Shown piece after piece: positions 5,292-5,591 of a DNA stretch of 5,591 nucleotides (its first letter is position 1; each line of letters begins with the position of its first letter). Source of the stretch: Myxococcales bacterium. Its GTDB lineage: Bacteria; Myxococcota_A; Polyangia; Polyangiales; Polyangiaceae. Below the pieces are notes generated by a model. It saw only the letters and a program-made list of their open reading frames with translations. It was not told the DNA's origin and did no database searches. The stretch covers positions 1-5,591 of the forward strand of contig JAAFHJ010000350.1 of NCBI GenBank assembly GCA_013298325.1, written 5' to 3'. The position numbers were made by a program, and so were the translations under genes.

Positions 5292-5591
5292 ATGACTCGA
5301 TCGAAACTTCGAATCGGACTGCTTTCCACTCTATTTACGCTTTTCGCCGGCTGCGGCACGTCGGAGCCTTCGGGCTCGGGCGGGGCCGTCGTGGCGGTGC
5401 CCGCGCGCGAGACGGCATCGTCGACGGTGGCGTTTGCGCAGCGATTTGTGGAGGCGCTGCCGGCGGTATCGTCGCCGGGGCTGGAGTTCGGGAAGGCGGC
5501 CGCTCCGCGCCCGATGCTTGGGGCGTCGGCGGTTCGGTCGTTTCTGACGAGCGACGGTGGGCTGCGTGCGGCGTTCAAGCCGGGGCAGGAG
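5292..5591 (+). CDS. Lipoprotein, N-terminal part (runs off right edge)
   Basis: Function not recognised. The first 100 residues are visible. They start with a lipoprotein signal peptide: basic n-region MTRSKLR, hydrophobic core IGLLSTLFTLFAG, and a lipobox LFAGC with Cys21 as the lipidation site. A Gly/Ser-rich tether follows (22-33). The mature part is then Ala/Pro-rich with predicted amphipathic segments such as VAFAQRFVEALPAV. The product should be exported and anchored to the inner or outer membrane. The ATG at 5292 is preceded by GGAG (5282-5285) at 6 bases. It follows the membrane protein gene by 111 bases on the same strand, with two hairpins between them, so it may be a separate transcription unit. 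The length and main domain lie outside the window. Confidence 0.85.
   Translation, partial: MTRSKLRIGLLSTLFTLFAGCGTSEPSGSGGAVVAVPARETASSTVAFAQRFVEALPAVSSPGLEFGKAAAPRPMLGASAVRSFLTSDGGLRAAFKPGQE

Overview
The window looks like chromosomal DNA of a very GC-rich bacterium with a large regulatory repertoire. Hanks-type Ser/Thr kinases, an ECF sigma factor paired with a membrane protein, a secreted protein with a possible barrel-like C-terminus and a lipoprotein, all with strong G/C preference at third codon positions, suggest a myxobacterium (Myxococcota, perhaps the Sorangium/Polyangiales side). This assignment is inference from gene style; no rRNA or other marker is present. I see no tRNA, rRNA, CRISPR array, insertion sequence or phage gene.

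The window is two divergent gene groups around a 128-base intergenic region (3824-3951). Leftwards (minus strand), in order of transcription: a secreted protein with a possible outer-membrane-barrel-like C-terminus (3823-2870); after a 138-base gap, a degenerate protein kinase or pseudokinase (2731-2024); a regulator with a Fis-like C-terminal helix-turn-helix and a central part resembling a decayed sigma-54 activator ATPase (2027-1149); a small protein with two membrane segments (1152-601); and the N-terminal 165 residues of an apparently catalytically intact Hanks-type Ser/Thr kinase (495 to the left edge). The pseudokinase, regulator and membrane protein are joined by 4-base ATGA stop/start overlaps and are very probably one translationally coupled operon. 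The intact kinase follows after 105 bases.

Rightwards (plus strand): an ECF-type sigma factor (3952-4497) with a GTG start and no visible Shine-Dalgarno sequence; overlapping it by ATGA, a single-pass membrane protein with a proline-rich linker and a TPR-like C-terminal domain, in the usual anti-sigma position but without a zinc anti-sigma motif (4494-5180); then, after 111 bases holding two hairpins, the start of a lipoprotein that runs off the right edge (5292-5591).

Inferred function: a two-armed signalling locus. One arm would sense through a membrane protein and control an ECF sigma factor. The other combines an active kinase, a pseudokinase and a DNA-binding protein with a damaged ATPase-like part. 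The pseudokinase and the degenerate regulator, coupled in one operon next to a working kinase, are the most unusual content. No functional link between the two arms is shown by the sequence beyond their divergent arrangement.
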